This document shows, piece after piece, positions 1 through 6,204 of a stretch of 6,561 bases of DNA. A program made the translations under genes and the position numbers. The DNA comes from Bacteroidota bacterium (GTDB taxonomy: Bacteria > Bacteroidota > Ignavibacteria > UBA10030 > SZUA-254): positions 1-6,561 of the forward strand of contig SCUC01000342.1 of assembly GCA_004322375.1 (NCBI GenBank), written 5' to 3'. The stretch's first letter is position 1; the number at the start of each line of letters is the position of its first letter. The notes under the pieces are model-generated. The model had not been told where the DNA came from. It saw nothing but the letters and a program-made list of their open reading frames with translations, and ran no database searches.

Positions 1-9
1 GTGGCTTTC

Positions 10-38
10 TCATTGGGAGGGAGTTCCTACTCCCGACC
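10..38. repeat. Short palindromic G-rich repeat, copy 1
   Basis: This copy shares ATTGGGAGGGAGTTCC and ACTCCCGACC with the copy at 191-220. It can fold as a hairpin with stem GGGAGT (19-24) and ACTCCC (29-34) around a 4-nt loop. Compared with the other copy it carries one extra T, which falls inside the loop, so the stem is intact. It lies in gene-free DNA upstream of aroF. Its role is unknown; it looks like a dispersed intergenic repeat, though only this window can be seen. Confidence 0.6.
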
Positions 39-50
39 GCGCAATTATTA

Positions 51-84
51 TTCCCCTCTTGAGAGGGGTAGGGGTGTGTAAAAT
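51..84. repeat. Hairpin repeat with G-rich tail
   Basis: CCCCTCT (53-59) pairs with AGAGGGG (62-68) in a very tight hairpin, best drawn as a 6-bp stem with a TTGA loop. A G/T-rich tail, TAGGGGTGTG, and then TAAAAT follow. I recall this sort of CCCCTC/GAGGGG unit with an AGGGGTGTG tail as a common dispersed intergenic repeat in Bacteroidota-related genomes, but cannot verify that here. A similar but degraded string lies at about 1477-1505, before trpB. The downstream bases are not a T-run, so I do not call a terminator. Confidence 0.45.
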
Positions 85-90
85 CAATCA

Positions 91-120
91 TCATATTGGA
101 CGGTAGTTCCAATCCCCCCG
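91..120. repeat. Diverged copy of the palindromic repeat
   Basis: It begins TCATATTGG and keeps AGTTCC at the same offset as the copy at 191-220, but the flanking G and C runs have changed. It has its own perfect inverted repeat, ATTGGA (95-100) and TCCAAT (108-113), around a 7-nt loop. That is a different pairing from the better-conserved copies. I treat it as a decayed relative. The following 70 bases (121-190) are AT-rich and hold nothing I can name. Confidence 0.4.
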
Positions 121-190
121 GACAGTATGGCGATGCCAGCTATTTTAAGATTTATGATTTGAATATTATTTGAAAATAGGAATTCAAGAC

Positions 191-220
191 TCATATTGGG
201 AGGGAGTTCCACTCCCGACC
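191..220. repeat. Short palindromic G-rich repeat, copy 3
   Basis: Nearly identical to the unit at 10-38. The stem is GGGAGT (202-207) and ACTCCC (211-216) around a TCC loop. It ends 42 bases before the aroF start, so a transcript that starts upstream would carry the hairpin in the 5' leader. A TTGACA string follows at 231-236, but no -10 box lies at the expected spacing. Confidence 0.6.
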
Positions 221-262
221 TAACACTTTTTTGACACAAAACAGTAACAGCAAGACCAGAAT

Positions 263-1288
263 ATGCTCATAATAATGAAACTCAACTCACCCCGCTCCGA
301 AATTGAGCAGGTGAAAGAAAAAATAACAAACTTAGGGTACATCCCGCACGAAATCCCCGGTGAAGCGCGGATGGCAATCGGCATTACAGGCAATCGCGGC
401 AAAATTGATCCAGAGATTTTCCTCAACATGCCAGGCGTGCTTGAAGCGATCCCTGTTACGAAACCATACAAGCTCGCAAATAAAGATTTTAAGCCGGGCA
501 GCACTATCGTCAATGTCGGCTCTGAGCAAATCGGAACGAAAGAACTGACTGTCATCGCAGGTCCATGCTCCGTTGAAAGCCGCGACCAAATCGTTGAGAT
601 TGCTTCATCCTTAAAAAATATGGGAATCAAATTTCTCCGTGGCGGCGCCTATAAGCCGCGCACTTCTCCATACGCGTTTCAAGGATTGAAAGAACAAGCG
701 CTTCAATACCTAAAAGATGCCCGCGAGGCAACCGGCATAAAAATAGTCACCGAAGTCAAAGATACGGAAACTCTACCTCTCGTTGCTGAATGTGCCGATA
801 TACTGCAGGTTGGAGCGCGCAACATGCAAAACTACTCTCTGCTCGAAGCCATCGGCGCGCAGCGAAAGCCTGTCTTGCTCAAGCGCGGTCTCTCGGCTAC
901 CATTGAAGAGTGGCTCATGGCTGCCGAATATATTCTAAACGGCGGTAACAATAACGTAATTTTATGTGAGCGCGGCATCCGAACGTTTGAAACAGCAACA
1001 CGTAACACGCTCGACCTCAATGCAGTGCCAATTGTTAAAAAACTCTCACACCTCCCCATTATTGTTGACCCAAGTCATGGCATTGGCTTATGGGAAGGCG
1101 TTATACCGATGTCGCTCGCTGCAATTGCCGCGGGTGCGGACGGCGTTATCGTAGAAGTACATCAAGACCCTGCAAACGCTCTTTCTGACGGTTATCAATC
1201 GCTCAAACCATCCAAAATGAAAATTTTGCTTGAACGACTACAACTGCTCGCTCCCATCATGGAACGCACACTTAACCTTAACAAATGA
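263..1288 (+). CDS. aroF: 3-deoxy-7-phosphoheptulonate (DAHP) synthase, Thermotoga-like type with N-terminal regulatory domain
   Basis: Condenses phosphoenolpyruvate and erythrose-4-phosphate to DAHP, the committing step of the shikimate pathway, in the cytoplasm. At 341 residues it matches the metal-dependent type I-beta family that has a small ferredoxin-like N-terminal domain (about residues 1-75) before the TIM barrel. Visible motifs are GPCSVES (100-106), RGGAYKPRTSPYAFQG (126-141), LLKRG (205-209), CERGIRTFE (235-243), DPSH (269-272) and the ALSDG loop (306-310). The expected metal ligands are present at Cys102, His272, Glu298 and Asp309, the same numbers I recall for the Thermotoga maritima enzyme. 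I prefer the ATG at 263 to the in-frame ATG at 275, because MLIIM forms the first strand typical of this domain. No clear ribosome binding site is seen. In relatives the N-terminal domain binds tyrosine or phenylalanine for feedback inhibition; here that is inferred. A chorismate mutase domain is absent. Confidence 0.96.
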   Translation: MLIIMKLNSPRSEIEQVKEKITNLGYIPHEIPGEARMAIGITGNRGKIDPEIFLNMPGVLEAIPVTKPYKLANKDFKPGSTIVNVGSEQIGTKELTVIAGPCSVESRDQIVEIASSLKNMGIKFLRGGAYKPRTSPYAFQGLKEQALQYLKDAREATGIKIVTEVKDTETLPLVAECADILQVGARNMQNYSLLEAIGAQRKPVLLKRGLSATIEEWLMAAEYILNGGNNNVILCERGIRTFETATRNTLDLNAVPIVKKLSHLPIIVDPSHGIGLWEGVIPMSLAAIAAGADGVIVEVHQDPANALSDGYQSLKPSKMKILLERLQLLAPIMERTLNLNK

Positions 1289-1340
1289 TAATTCCTCTCT
1301 TGCCTACGACTCGTAAAAGCTGTTTGAAAACTCCCTACGG

Positions 1341-1449
1341 TGTCATTCTGAACGGAGCAAAGCGAAGTGAAGAATCTCAAATCCTTCAAAATTGTACTGC
1401 CTTGAAGGAACGGAGATTCTTCGTCCGCCGAGGCGGAGTCAGAATGACA
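1341..1449. repeat. 109-bp nested palindromic element, MITE-like
   Basis: The ends are perfect 11-bp inverted repeats, TGTCATTCTGA (1341-1351) and TCAGAATGACA (1439-1449). Inside them GAAGAATCTC (1369-1378) pairs perfectly with GAGATTCTTC (1413-1422), and TCCTTCAA (1382-1389) with TTGAAGGA (1402-1409). A small side hairpin, TCCGCC-GA-GGCGGA, lies at 1424-1437. As RNA or cruciform DNA this gives a long stem with a 12-nt apical loop. I recall TGTCATTCTGA with GAAGAATCT as a very widespread dispersed intergenic repeat in bacterial genomes, but its copy number here cannot be checked. It sits between aroF and trpB and encodes no transposase. An open frame through it (1285-1536) is an artefact of the repeat. 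Confidence 0.8.
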
Positions 1450-1476
1450 ATGCGCGAGAGATTTCGAACGTTTTCG

Positions 1477-1505
1477 TTGAGAGAAGGGATAGGTGTGTGT
1501 ATAAT
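1477..1505 (+). promoter_or_regulatory. Candidate sigma70-type promoter for trpBA
   Basis: A -35 box TTGAGA (1477-1482), five of six matching the consensus, is followed after exactly 17 bases by a perfect -10 box TATAAT (1500-1505). Transcription would start near 1511-1513, leaving a leader of about 20 nt before the trpB ATG. That is too short for a leader-peptide attenuator. No operator is recognised. A TAAGTTTG string at 1517-1524 fits the Bacteroidota -7 motif TAnnTTTG, but it lies only 8 bases from the ATG and has no partner upstream, so I prefer the sigma70-like pair. Confidence 0.55.
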
Positions 1506-1532
1506 TTACATAGTATTAAGTTTGACTAATCA

Positions 1533-2726
1533 ATGAACAACTCTCTCCCGGACTCCACAGGTCATTTCGGCAAATACGGCGGCCGTTTCGTCCCAGAAAC
1601 GCTGATGTCCGCCCTGTTTGAACTGGAAACTGCATACGCGTCAATCAAATCCGATGAACGCTTCCAAAGTCAATTCAATAGCCTGTTGAAAAATTATGTC
1701 GGACGTCCTACACCCCTCTACTATGCAGGACGGTTGTCAAAAAAATTCGGTAAGGGAAAAATCTATCTCAAGCGTGAAGACCTTTGTCACACGGGCGCTC
1801 ATAAAATCAACAATACAGTCGGACAGATTCTCCTTGCAAAGCAAATCGGCAAATCAAGAATTATTGCTGAAACAGGCGCTGGGCAGCACGGAGTTGCAAC
1901 CGCAACTGTTGCCGCAATGATGGGATTAGAGTGCATTGTTTACATGGGTACGGAAGACATGCAGCGGCAGGAAATCAACGTTACGCGTATGCAGCTTCTA
2001 GGAGCGGAGGTTCGTCCCGTCGCCTCCGGCAGCGGGACGTTGAAGGATGCAATCAACGAAGCCTTACGCGATTGGGTAACAAATGTACGAAACACATTTT
2101 ACGTCATCGGCTCAGTCGTGGGTCCCCATCCCTATCCCATGATGGTTCGCGATTTTCAATCCATTATCGGGAAAGAAGCAAAACAACAAATACTCGATAT
2201 TGAAGGTAGGCTCCCCTCATATCTCGTAGCATGTGTCGGCGGCGGCAGCAATTCCATCGGGCTGTTTTATGATTTTCTTGATGACGCTCAAGTAAAAATC
2301 ATTGGCGTGGAAGCAGCCGGACATGGAATTGAAACAGGTAGGCACGCCGCCACGCTCACCGCCGGAAAACCCGGCGCGCTCCACGGCTCGTTCAGCTATA
2401 TTTTGCAGGATGAAGACGGTCAAATTATCCCCGCTCATTCTATCTCCGCAGGACTCGACTATCCCGGAGTGGGACCAGAGCATAGCTATTTGAAAGATTC
2501 CGGTCGCGTGCAATATGTCTCCGTTACAGACGATGAAGCATTAAAAGCCGGTTTTGAGCTAACACGCTTAGAAGGAATCCTACCCGCGCTTGAATCTTCC
2601 CACGCGCTTGCGTATCTTGAAACATTGATGCCAAACATTAAGACCGATGATATCGTCATTCTAAATCTTTCAGGTCGCGGTGAGAAAGATTTACCGACAA
2701 TTGTGCGGAGCTATACAAACGTATGA
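1533..2726 (+). CDS. trpB: Tryptophan synthase beta chain
   Basis: The PLP-dependent subunit, which joins indole to serine to make tryptophan in the cytoplasmic alpha2-beta2 complex. Its 397 residues match the usual TrpB1 length rather than the longer TrpB2. KYGGRFVPETLM (14-25) is the typical N-terminus. The PLP lysine is Lys91 in HTGAHKINNT. Glu113 in ETGAGQHG is the catalytic glutamate. VGGGSN (235-240) is the phosphate-binding loop. AGLDYPGVGPEH (306-317) contains the COMM-domain-linked aspartate, Asp309, and Ser380 in LSGRGEKD contacts the PLP ring nitrogen. No key residue is missing. The start is fixed by the family N-terminus; there is no Shine-Dalgarno sequence before it. The stop overlaps the trpA start as ATGA, which suggests translational coupling and equal amounts of the two subunits. 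Confidence 0.98.
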   Translation: MNNSLPDSTGHFGKYGGRFVPETLMSALFELETAYASIKSDERFQSQFNSLLKNYVGRPTPLYYAGRLSKKFGKGKIYLKREDLCHTGAHKINNTVGQILLAKQIGKSRIIAETGAGQHGVATATVAAMMGLECIVYMGTEDMQRQEINVTRMQLLGAEVRPVASGSGTLKDAINEALRDWVTNVRNTFYVIGSVVGPHPYPMMVRDFQSIIGKEAKQQILDIEGRLPSYLVACVGGGSNSIGLFYDFLDDAQVKIIGVEAAGHGIETGRHAATLTAGKPGALHGSFSYILQDEDGQIIPAHSISAGLDYPGVGPEHSYLKDSGRVQYVSVTDDEALKAGFELTRLEGILPALESSHALAYLETLMPNIKTDDIVILNLSGRGEKDLPTIVRSYTNV

Positions 2727-3529
2727 AACCGATGAACAACCTTTCTACTCGAGTAAATAACGTAATGTCAGAGAAGAAAAAGGCATTGAGTTTCTTCGTT
2801 ACCGCCGGTTTCCCCACGCTTGAAATAACCGTCCCTCTCGTTGTTGAGCTTGCCAAAGCCGGTGCGGATGTCATCGAGCTTGGAATTCCCTTCTCCGACC
2901 CCGTTGCTGATGGTCCTATCATCCAAGCAAGTTCTGAAATAGCACTACGAAATGGAATAACCCTCAACAAAACATTAGAGATGGCGAGGCAAATCCGCCA
3001 ACAATCGGATGTGCCGTTAGTGTTCATGGGGTACGCGAATCCGATTTTTTCTATGGGACTTGAAAACTTTTTATCATCATGCCACGCAATTGGCATTGAC
3101 GGAGTCATTATTCCTGACTTGCCGTTAGAGGAAAGCGAAGAATACCGGATGCTTGCAAAACAAAACAACGTCTCTACGATTTTCCTTGCCGCTCCCACAA
3201 CATCCAACGAACGGCTCAAGCTGCTTGATGAAGCCTCAACGGGATTTTTATATTGCGTATCGGTAACGGGTGTAACGGGCGAGCGACAACAAATTTCGAT
3301 TCAAGCGAAGGAATTCCTCACGCGAGCGCGAACATGTGTTAAAAACAACCCCTTGTTTGTCGGGTTTGGCATCTCAACTCCTGAAGATGCACAACAAATC
3401 GCACAGTATGCAGATGGCATTATTATCGGCAGCGCATTAGTAAAAATCCTGCAAAACGCTCCACTACGTCAGGCTGTTTCGGATGCAGTAACGTTTGTTA
3501 AATCAATTAGGAAAGCACTAGCTTCATAA
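2723..3529 (+). CDS. trpA: Tryptophan synthase alpha chain
   Basis: Cleaves indole-3-glycerol phosphate to indole and glyceraldehyde-3-phosphate and passes indole through the tunnel to TrpB. The 268 residues form a complete TIM barrel. FFVTAGFP (24-31) is the first strand. ELGIPFSDPVADGP (52-65) holds both catalytic acids, Glu52 and Asp63, equivalent to Glu49 and Asp60 of E. coli. PDLPLEE (131-137), VTGVTG (181-186) on the mobile loop, and the phosphate-binding GFGIS (214-218) and GSALV (236-240) are all in place. The ATG at 2723 overlaps the trpB stop. A second in-frame ATG at 2732 (codon 4) is possible, but the ATGA coupling favours the first. A GGAG at 2707-2710 is 12 bases upstream, rather far for a ribosome site. 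The enzyme that makes its substrate, TrpC, is not encoded in this window. Confidence 0.98.
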   Translation: MKPMNNLSTRVNNVMSEKKKALSFFVTAGFPTLEITVPLVVELAKAGADVIELGIPFSDPVADGPIIQASSEIALRNGITLNKTLEMARQIRQQSDVPLVFMGYANPIFSMGLENFLSSCHAIGIDGVIIPDLPLEESEEYRMLAKQNNVSTIFLAAPTTSNERLKLLDEASTGFLYCVSVTGVTGERQQISIQAKEFLTRARTCVKNNPLFVGFGISTPEDAQQIAQYADGIIIGSALVKILQNAPLRQAVSDAVTFVKSIRKALAS

Positions 3530-3703
3530 ATCTTGTTTCGTAGAATAATCACTCTACATAAAAATCCTAAACACAAATAGCTAATGGCTAATTTATTTTA
3601 AGGTAACTCAATCTAATATTTTAGAACTTCGAATTTGTTTAGTATTTAGAAATTCGGATTTCCTTTTCAATATTTGTTCATGCGTAGCTTCAGTTAATAA
3701 TTT
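3530..3703 (+). other. AT-rich gap between trpA and aroB
   Basis: This 174-bp stretch has no gene and is clearly more AT-rich than the flanking genes. A weak hairpin, TAGC (3578-3581) and GCTA (3587-3590), followed by an AT-rich run could be a poor terminator. CGAATTT (3630-3636) and AAATTCG (3650-3656) form a perfect 7-bp inverted repeat around a 13-nt loop, and TTTAG occurs three times between 3619 and 3649. AATATTTG (3669-3676) is one base off the Bacteroidota -7 motif TAnnTTTG, 28 bases before aroB. No -35/-10 pair is convincing. The gap suggests that aroB-aroDE-aroA may have their own promoter, but I cannot place it. Confidence 0.4.
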
Positions 3704-4789
3704 ATGTCTTCCATCCTCAAAGTTCATCTCAGAAAAACTGTTGATGATTCATACAATATTTATATCGGTATGAATTTTTCAAATGCTGTGAAGCATATAT
3801 CCTCCCTGAAACTTGGAAGCAAGTATTTTATCATTACGGATAGAACGGTAAAAAAATTGTATGGCAATCAACTTCTGAAGTTGATGTATGAAAACGGATT
3901 AAACGCTTCATTACTCTCAATACCTGCCGGAGAGTCCTACAAAAATCGCCAAACAAAAGAATGGTTGGAAAATCAGCTTCTGAACAAAAAGGCGGGGCGC
4001 GACTCAGTCATTATCGGACTTGGCGGCGGCGTTGTGGGCGATATTTCCGGTTTTGTCGCCGCCACGCTTCATCGGGGCGTGCCATTCATACAGATTCCTA
4101 CATCGTTGCTCGCCCAGGTGGATAGCAGCATAGGCGGAAAAGTTGCCGTTGACCATCCGAAAGGCAAAAACCTCATCGGCGCATTTTATCAGCCAAGAGC
4201 AGTATATATTGACCCCGCAATTCTCAATACACTGCCGGACCAGGAATTCTATAACGGCATGGCGGAAGTAATAAAATATGCAGCCATTATGGATAAGAAT
4301 TTGTTTGCATATCTAGAAAAAAAATCGAACATTATTCTTCAGCGAGATTCACAATCACTCCTGAAAATTATCAAGCGTTGCTGCGAACTAAAACGGTACG
4401 TCGTTGAGCGCGACGAAAAGGAAACCGGGTTACGGCGTATTTTAAATTTCGGACACACAATAGGTCATGCTATCGAACTACTCATGAAGTACAAAATTTC
4501 TCACGGACAAGCTATTGCTATCGGCATGGTCGCCGAGACAAAAATATCCGCATCGTTAGGACTCGTCGAGCCTGACGCGGTTCAATGCCTCGAATACATG
4601 CTCCGTCTTTATCATTTGCCAACTTTTATACCGTCTGCAACAAATCTGCCCGCCTTGTTTCGCCTAACGCTTCAAGATAAAAAATCAAAAGCAGGCGTCG
4701 TCCACTACACATTGCTTGAAGAAATTGGCAAGGCAAAAGTCGGTGTGGCTCTTACAGAAAAAGAAGCATTAACGCGCTACAAGCAATGA
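3704..4789 (+). CDS. aroB: 3-dehydroquinate synthase
   Basis: Converts DAHP, the product of the upstream aroF, to 3-dehydroquinate using NAD and a divalent metal. At 361 residues it has the usual length for the stand-alone enzyme. The NAD-binding GLGGGVVGDISGFVAA (105-120) and the substrate loop PTSLLAQVDSSIGGK (132-146) are complete. The metal ligands fit at Glu188 (GMAEVIK), His251 (NFGHTIGHA) and His267 (SHGQAIAIG). The DKK near residues 325-327 is typical of the C-terminal domain. The ATG at 3704 gives an N-terminus of normal length. The bases before it are AT-rich and show no Shine-Dalgarno sequence. The stop overlaps the aroDE start as ATGA. It could only be confused with 2-deoxy-scyllo-inosose synthase or other sugar phosphate cyclases, and the shikimate context argues strongly against that. 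Confidence 0.97.
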   Translation: MSSILKVHLRKTVDDSYNIYIGMNFSNAVKHISSLKLGSKYFIITDRTVKKLYGNQLLKLMYENGLNASLLSIPAGESYKNRQTKEWLENQLLNKKAGRDSVIIGLGGGVVGDISGFVAATLHRGVPFIQIPTSLLAQVDSSIGGKVAVDHPKGKNLIGAFYQPRAVYIDPAILNTLPDQEFYNGMAEVIKYAAIMDKNLFAYLEKKSNIILQRDSQSLLKIIKRCCELKRYVVERDEKETGLRRILNFGHTIGHAIELLMKYKISHGQAIAIGMVAETKISASLGLVEPDAVQCLEYMLRLYHLPTFIPSATNLPALFRLTLQDKKSKAGVVHYTLLEEIGKAKVGVALTEKEALTRYKQ

Positions 4790-6204
4790 AACTCTGCTGT
4801 TCCACAGCTCCGTCAACAATGGCTGAGGCATTTGCAAAAATCAAGCTGGCAAAAAACAAAGCCGATGTCATTGAGCTTCGCGTTGATGGCATTTCCGACC
4901 TTGACCTTGCATTGCTGCTCAAGCCGCCCCGCCCCCCGTGCATCATTACACATCGTTTAGAATCGGAAGGCGGAAAATTCAAGGACGGTATGAAAGAGCA
5001 TCTTCAGATTCTTCTAAGTGCCATGCGGCTTGGAGCAGAGTATGTTGATGTTGAATTACGTTGCGGCATCAATGCAATCGAGACGCTGCTTCAACATGCA
5101 ACAAAAACAAAAATAATAGTCTCCTCTCATAATTTTCAAAAAATGCCTGCAGATTTGCTGACACTCTATCACCGTATGGAGTCCACCGGAGCACACATCT
5201 TAAAAATAGCTGTTATGGCGAAAGACATAACGGATAATCAGCATTTGTTTGCTCTCCTGAATCTGGCTCACTCAAGAAAACGTAAGCTGATTGCTTTGTG
5301 CATGGGTGAACGGGGAGAAATTAGCCGTATATTGCAGGGAAAATATCATGGCTACCTTACGTATGCTCCTCTCGATGATTCTGAAGCAACCGCACCGGGG
5401 CAACGAAGTCTCCAGGATTTGATTAAAATATTTAGAGTTCCTATCTTAACTACACGAACCAAGGTCTTTGGTCTCATTGGTAATCCGGTTTCACACAGTA
5501 AAGGAATATATTTTCACAATAAAATCTTTAAGCAAAAAAAACTCTCTGCAGTATATGTCAATTTTTTAGTTGACAACCTACCACAGTTTATAAACACGTA
5601 TAGAAATTTCGCTCAGGGGTTCAGTGTAACCATGCCATACAAGCAAGAAATACTACCCTTACTTGACACCGTCGAACCTGAAATCTCTGTATTAAAAGCC
5701 GTCAACACGGTCATCAACAGAACAAATAATCTTCATGGTATGAACCTCGATTTTGCTGCAATCGTAGCTTGCTTAAAAAAACGTCTATCTATGAAAGGAA
5801 AACGCGTTACAATTTTAGGAACCGGCGGCACCGCCCGCACAATGGCTATTGCCGCCCTTTCTCTCGGGGCAAAACCTGCCATCGTCGGTCGAAATAAAAT
5901 GAAAGCAATGGGTCTTGCTTTAGAATTTGGCTGCACATGGTTATCGCAGGATGCCCTCAACGAAATTCACACGGATGTTGTAGTTAATGCGACAAGTGTT
6001 GGGATGAATTCTACAAAAGATATACCATTCAATGTCCATCGCATATTGCGTAGTACAATGACGGTATTTGATGCTGTATATACTCCACCTGTAACGCCTC
6101 TATTACAGAAAGCGGAACAAGCAGGTTGTAAAATTATTTCCGGTGAAGAGCTATTTCGAACACAAGCCCGTTTGCAGTCAAAAGTATTTTGTCAGGCAAT
6201 ATGA
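4786..6204 (+). CDS. aroDE: Bifunctional 3-dehydroquinate dehydratase (type I) / shikimate dehydrogenase
   Basis: One 472-residue protein fuses two consecutive steps: dehydration of 3-dehydroquinate, then NADPH reduction of 3-dehydroshikimate to shikimate. Residues 1 to about 216 are the type I dehydratase. ELRVD is at 30-34 and THRLESEGG at 55-63. The catalytic His115 is in SSHNF and the Schiff-base Lys140 in LKIAVMAKD. MGERGEISR lies at 173-181 and ATAPGQ at 201-206. After a linker of about ten residues, residues 226-472 are the dehydrogenase: IGNPVSHSKG (231-240), FSVTMPYK with catalytic Lys286, AVNTV (305-309), Asp322, and the nucleotide loop GTGGTAR (345-351). NATSVGM (401-407) and Gln460 follow. 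Two residues that normally hold the shikimate ring differ: Gly240, usually Ser, and Leu321, usually Thr. The same domain order is known in plants and chlamydiae. It overlaps aroB and aroA by 4 bp each. Confidence 0.95.
   Translation: MKLCCSTAPSTMAEAFAKIKLAKNKADVIELRVDGISDLDLALLLKPPRPPCIITHRLESEGGKFKDGMKEHLQILLSAMRLGAEYVDVELRCGINAIETLLQHATKTKIIVSSHNFQKMPADLLTLYHRMESTGAHILKIAVMAKDITDNQHLFALLNLAHSRKRKLIALCMGERGEISRILQGKYHGYLTYAPLDDSEATAPGQRSLQDLIKIFRVPILTTRTKVFGLIGNPVSHSKGIYFHNKIFKQKKLSAVYVNFLVDNLPQFINTYRNFAQGFSVTMPYKQEILPLLDTVEPEISVLKAVNTVINRTNNLHGMNLDFAAIVACLKKRLSMKGKRVTILGTGGTARTMAIAALSLGAKPAIVGRNKMKAMGLALEFGCTWLSQDALNEIHTDVVVNATSVGMNSTKDIPFNVHRILRSTMTVFDAVYTPPVTPLLQKAEQAGCKIISGEELFRTQARLQSKVFCQAI

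Noticed and set aside
231..236. Perfect TTGACA -35 box before aroF
   Set aside because: No -10-like hexamer occurs 15-19 bases downstream; the nearest AT-rich strings lie more than 20 bases away and overlap the aroF start codon.
220..630. 136-residue open frame on the minus strand
   Set aside because: It lies antisense to the well-supported aroF frame, resembles no family I know, and is explained by the codon pattern of aroF.
1506..1532. Tryptophan leader peptide or attenuator before trpB
   Set aside because: The leader from the candidate promoter is about 20 nt, with no Trp codons and no alternative hairpins.
1285..1536. 83-residue open frame overlapping the aroF stop by ATGA
   Set aside because: Most of it is a translation of the palindromic repeat at 1341-1449, giving the VILNGAKRSEES type of peptide that such repeats always give. 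It also crosses the trpB promoter and start, so it is not a credible gene.
3578..3600. Possible rho-independent terminator after trpA
   Set aside because: The stem is only 4 bp with a mismatch beyond it, and the tail TTATTTTAA is not a clean T-run. Too weak to call.
3680..3697. Five-codon upstream frame (MRSFS) before aroB
   Set aside because: Very short, with no ribosome site and no run of aromatic codons that would suggest attenuation; expected by chance in AT-rich DNA.
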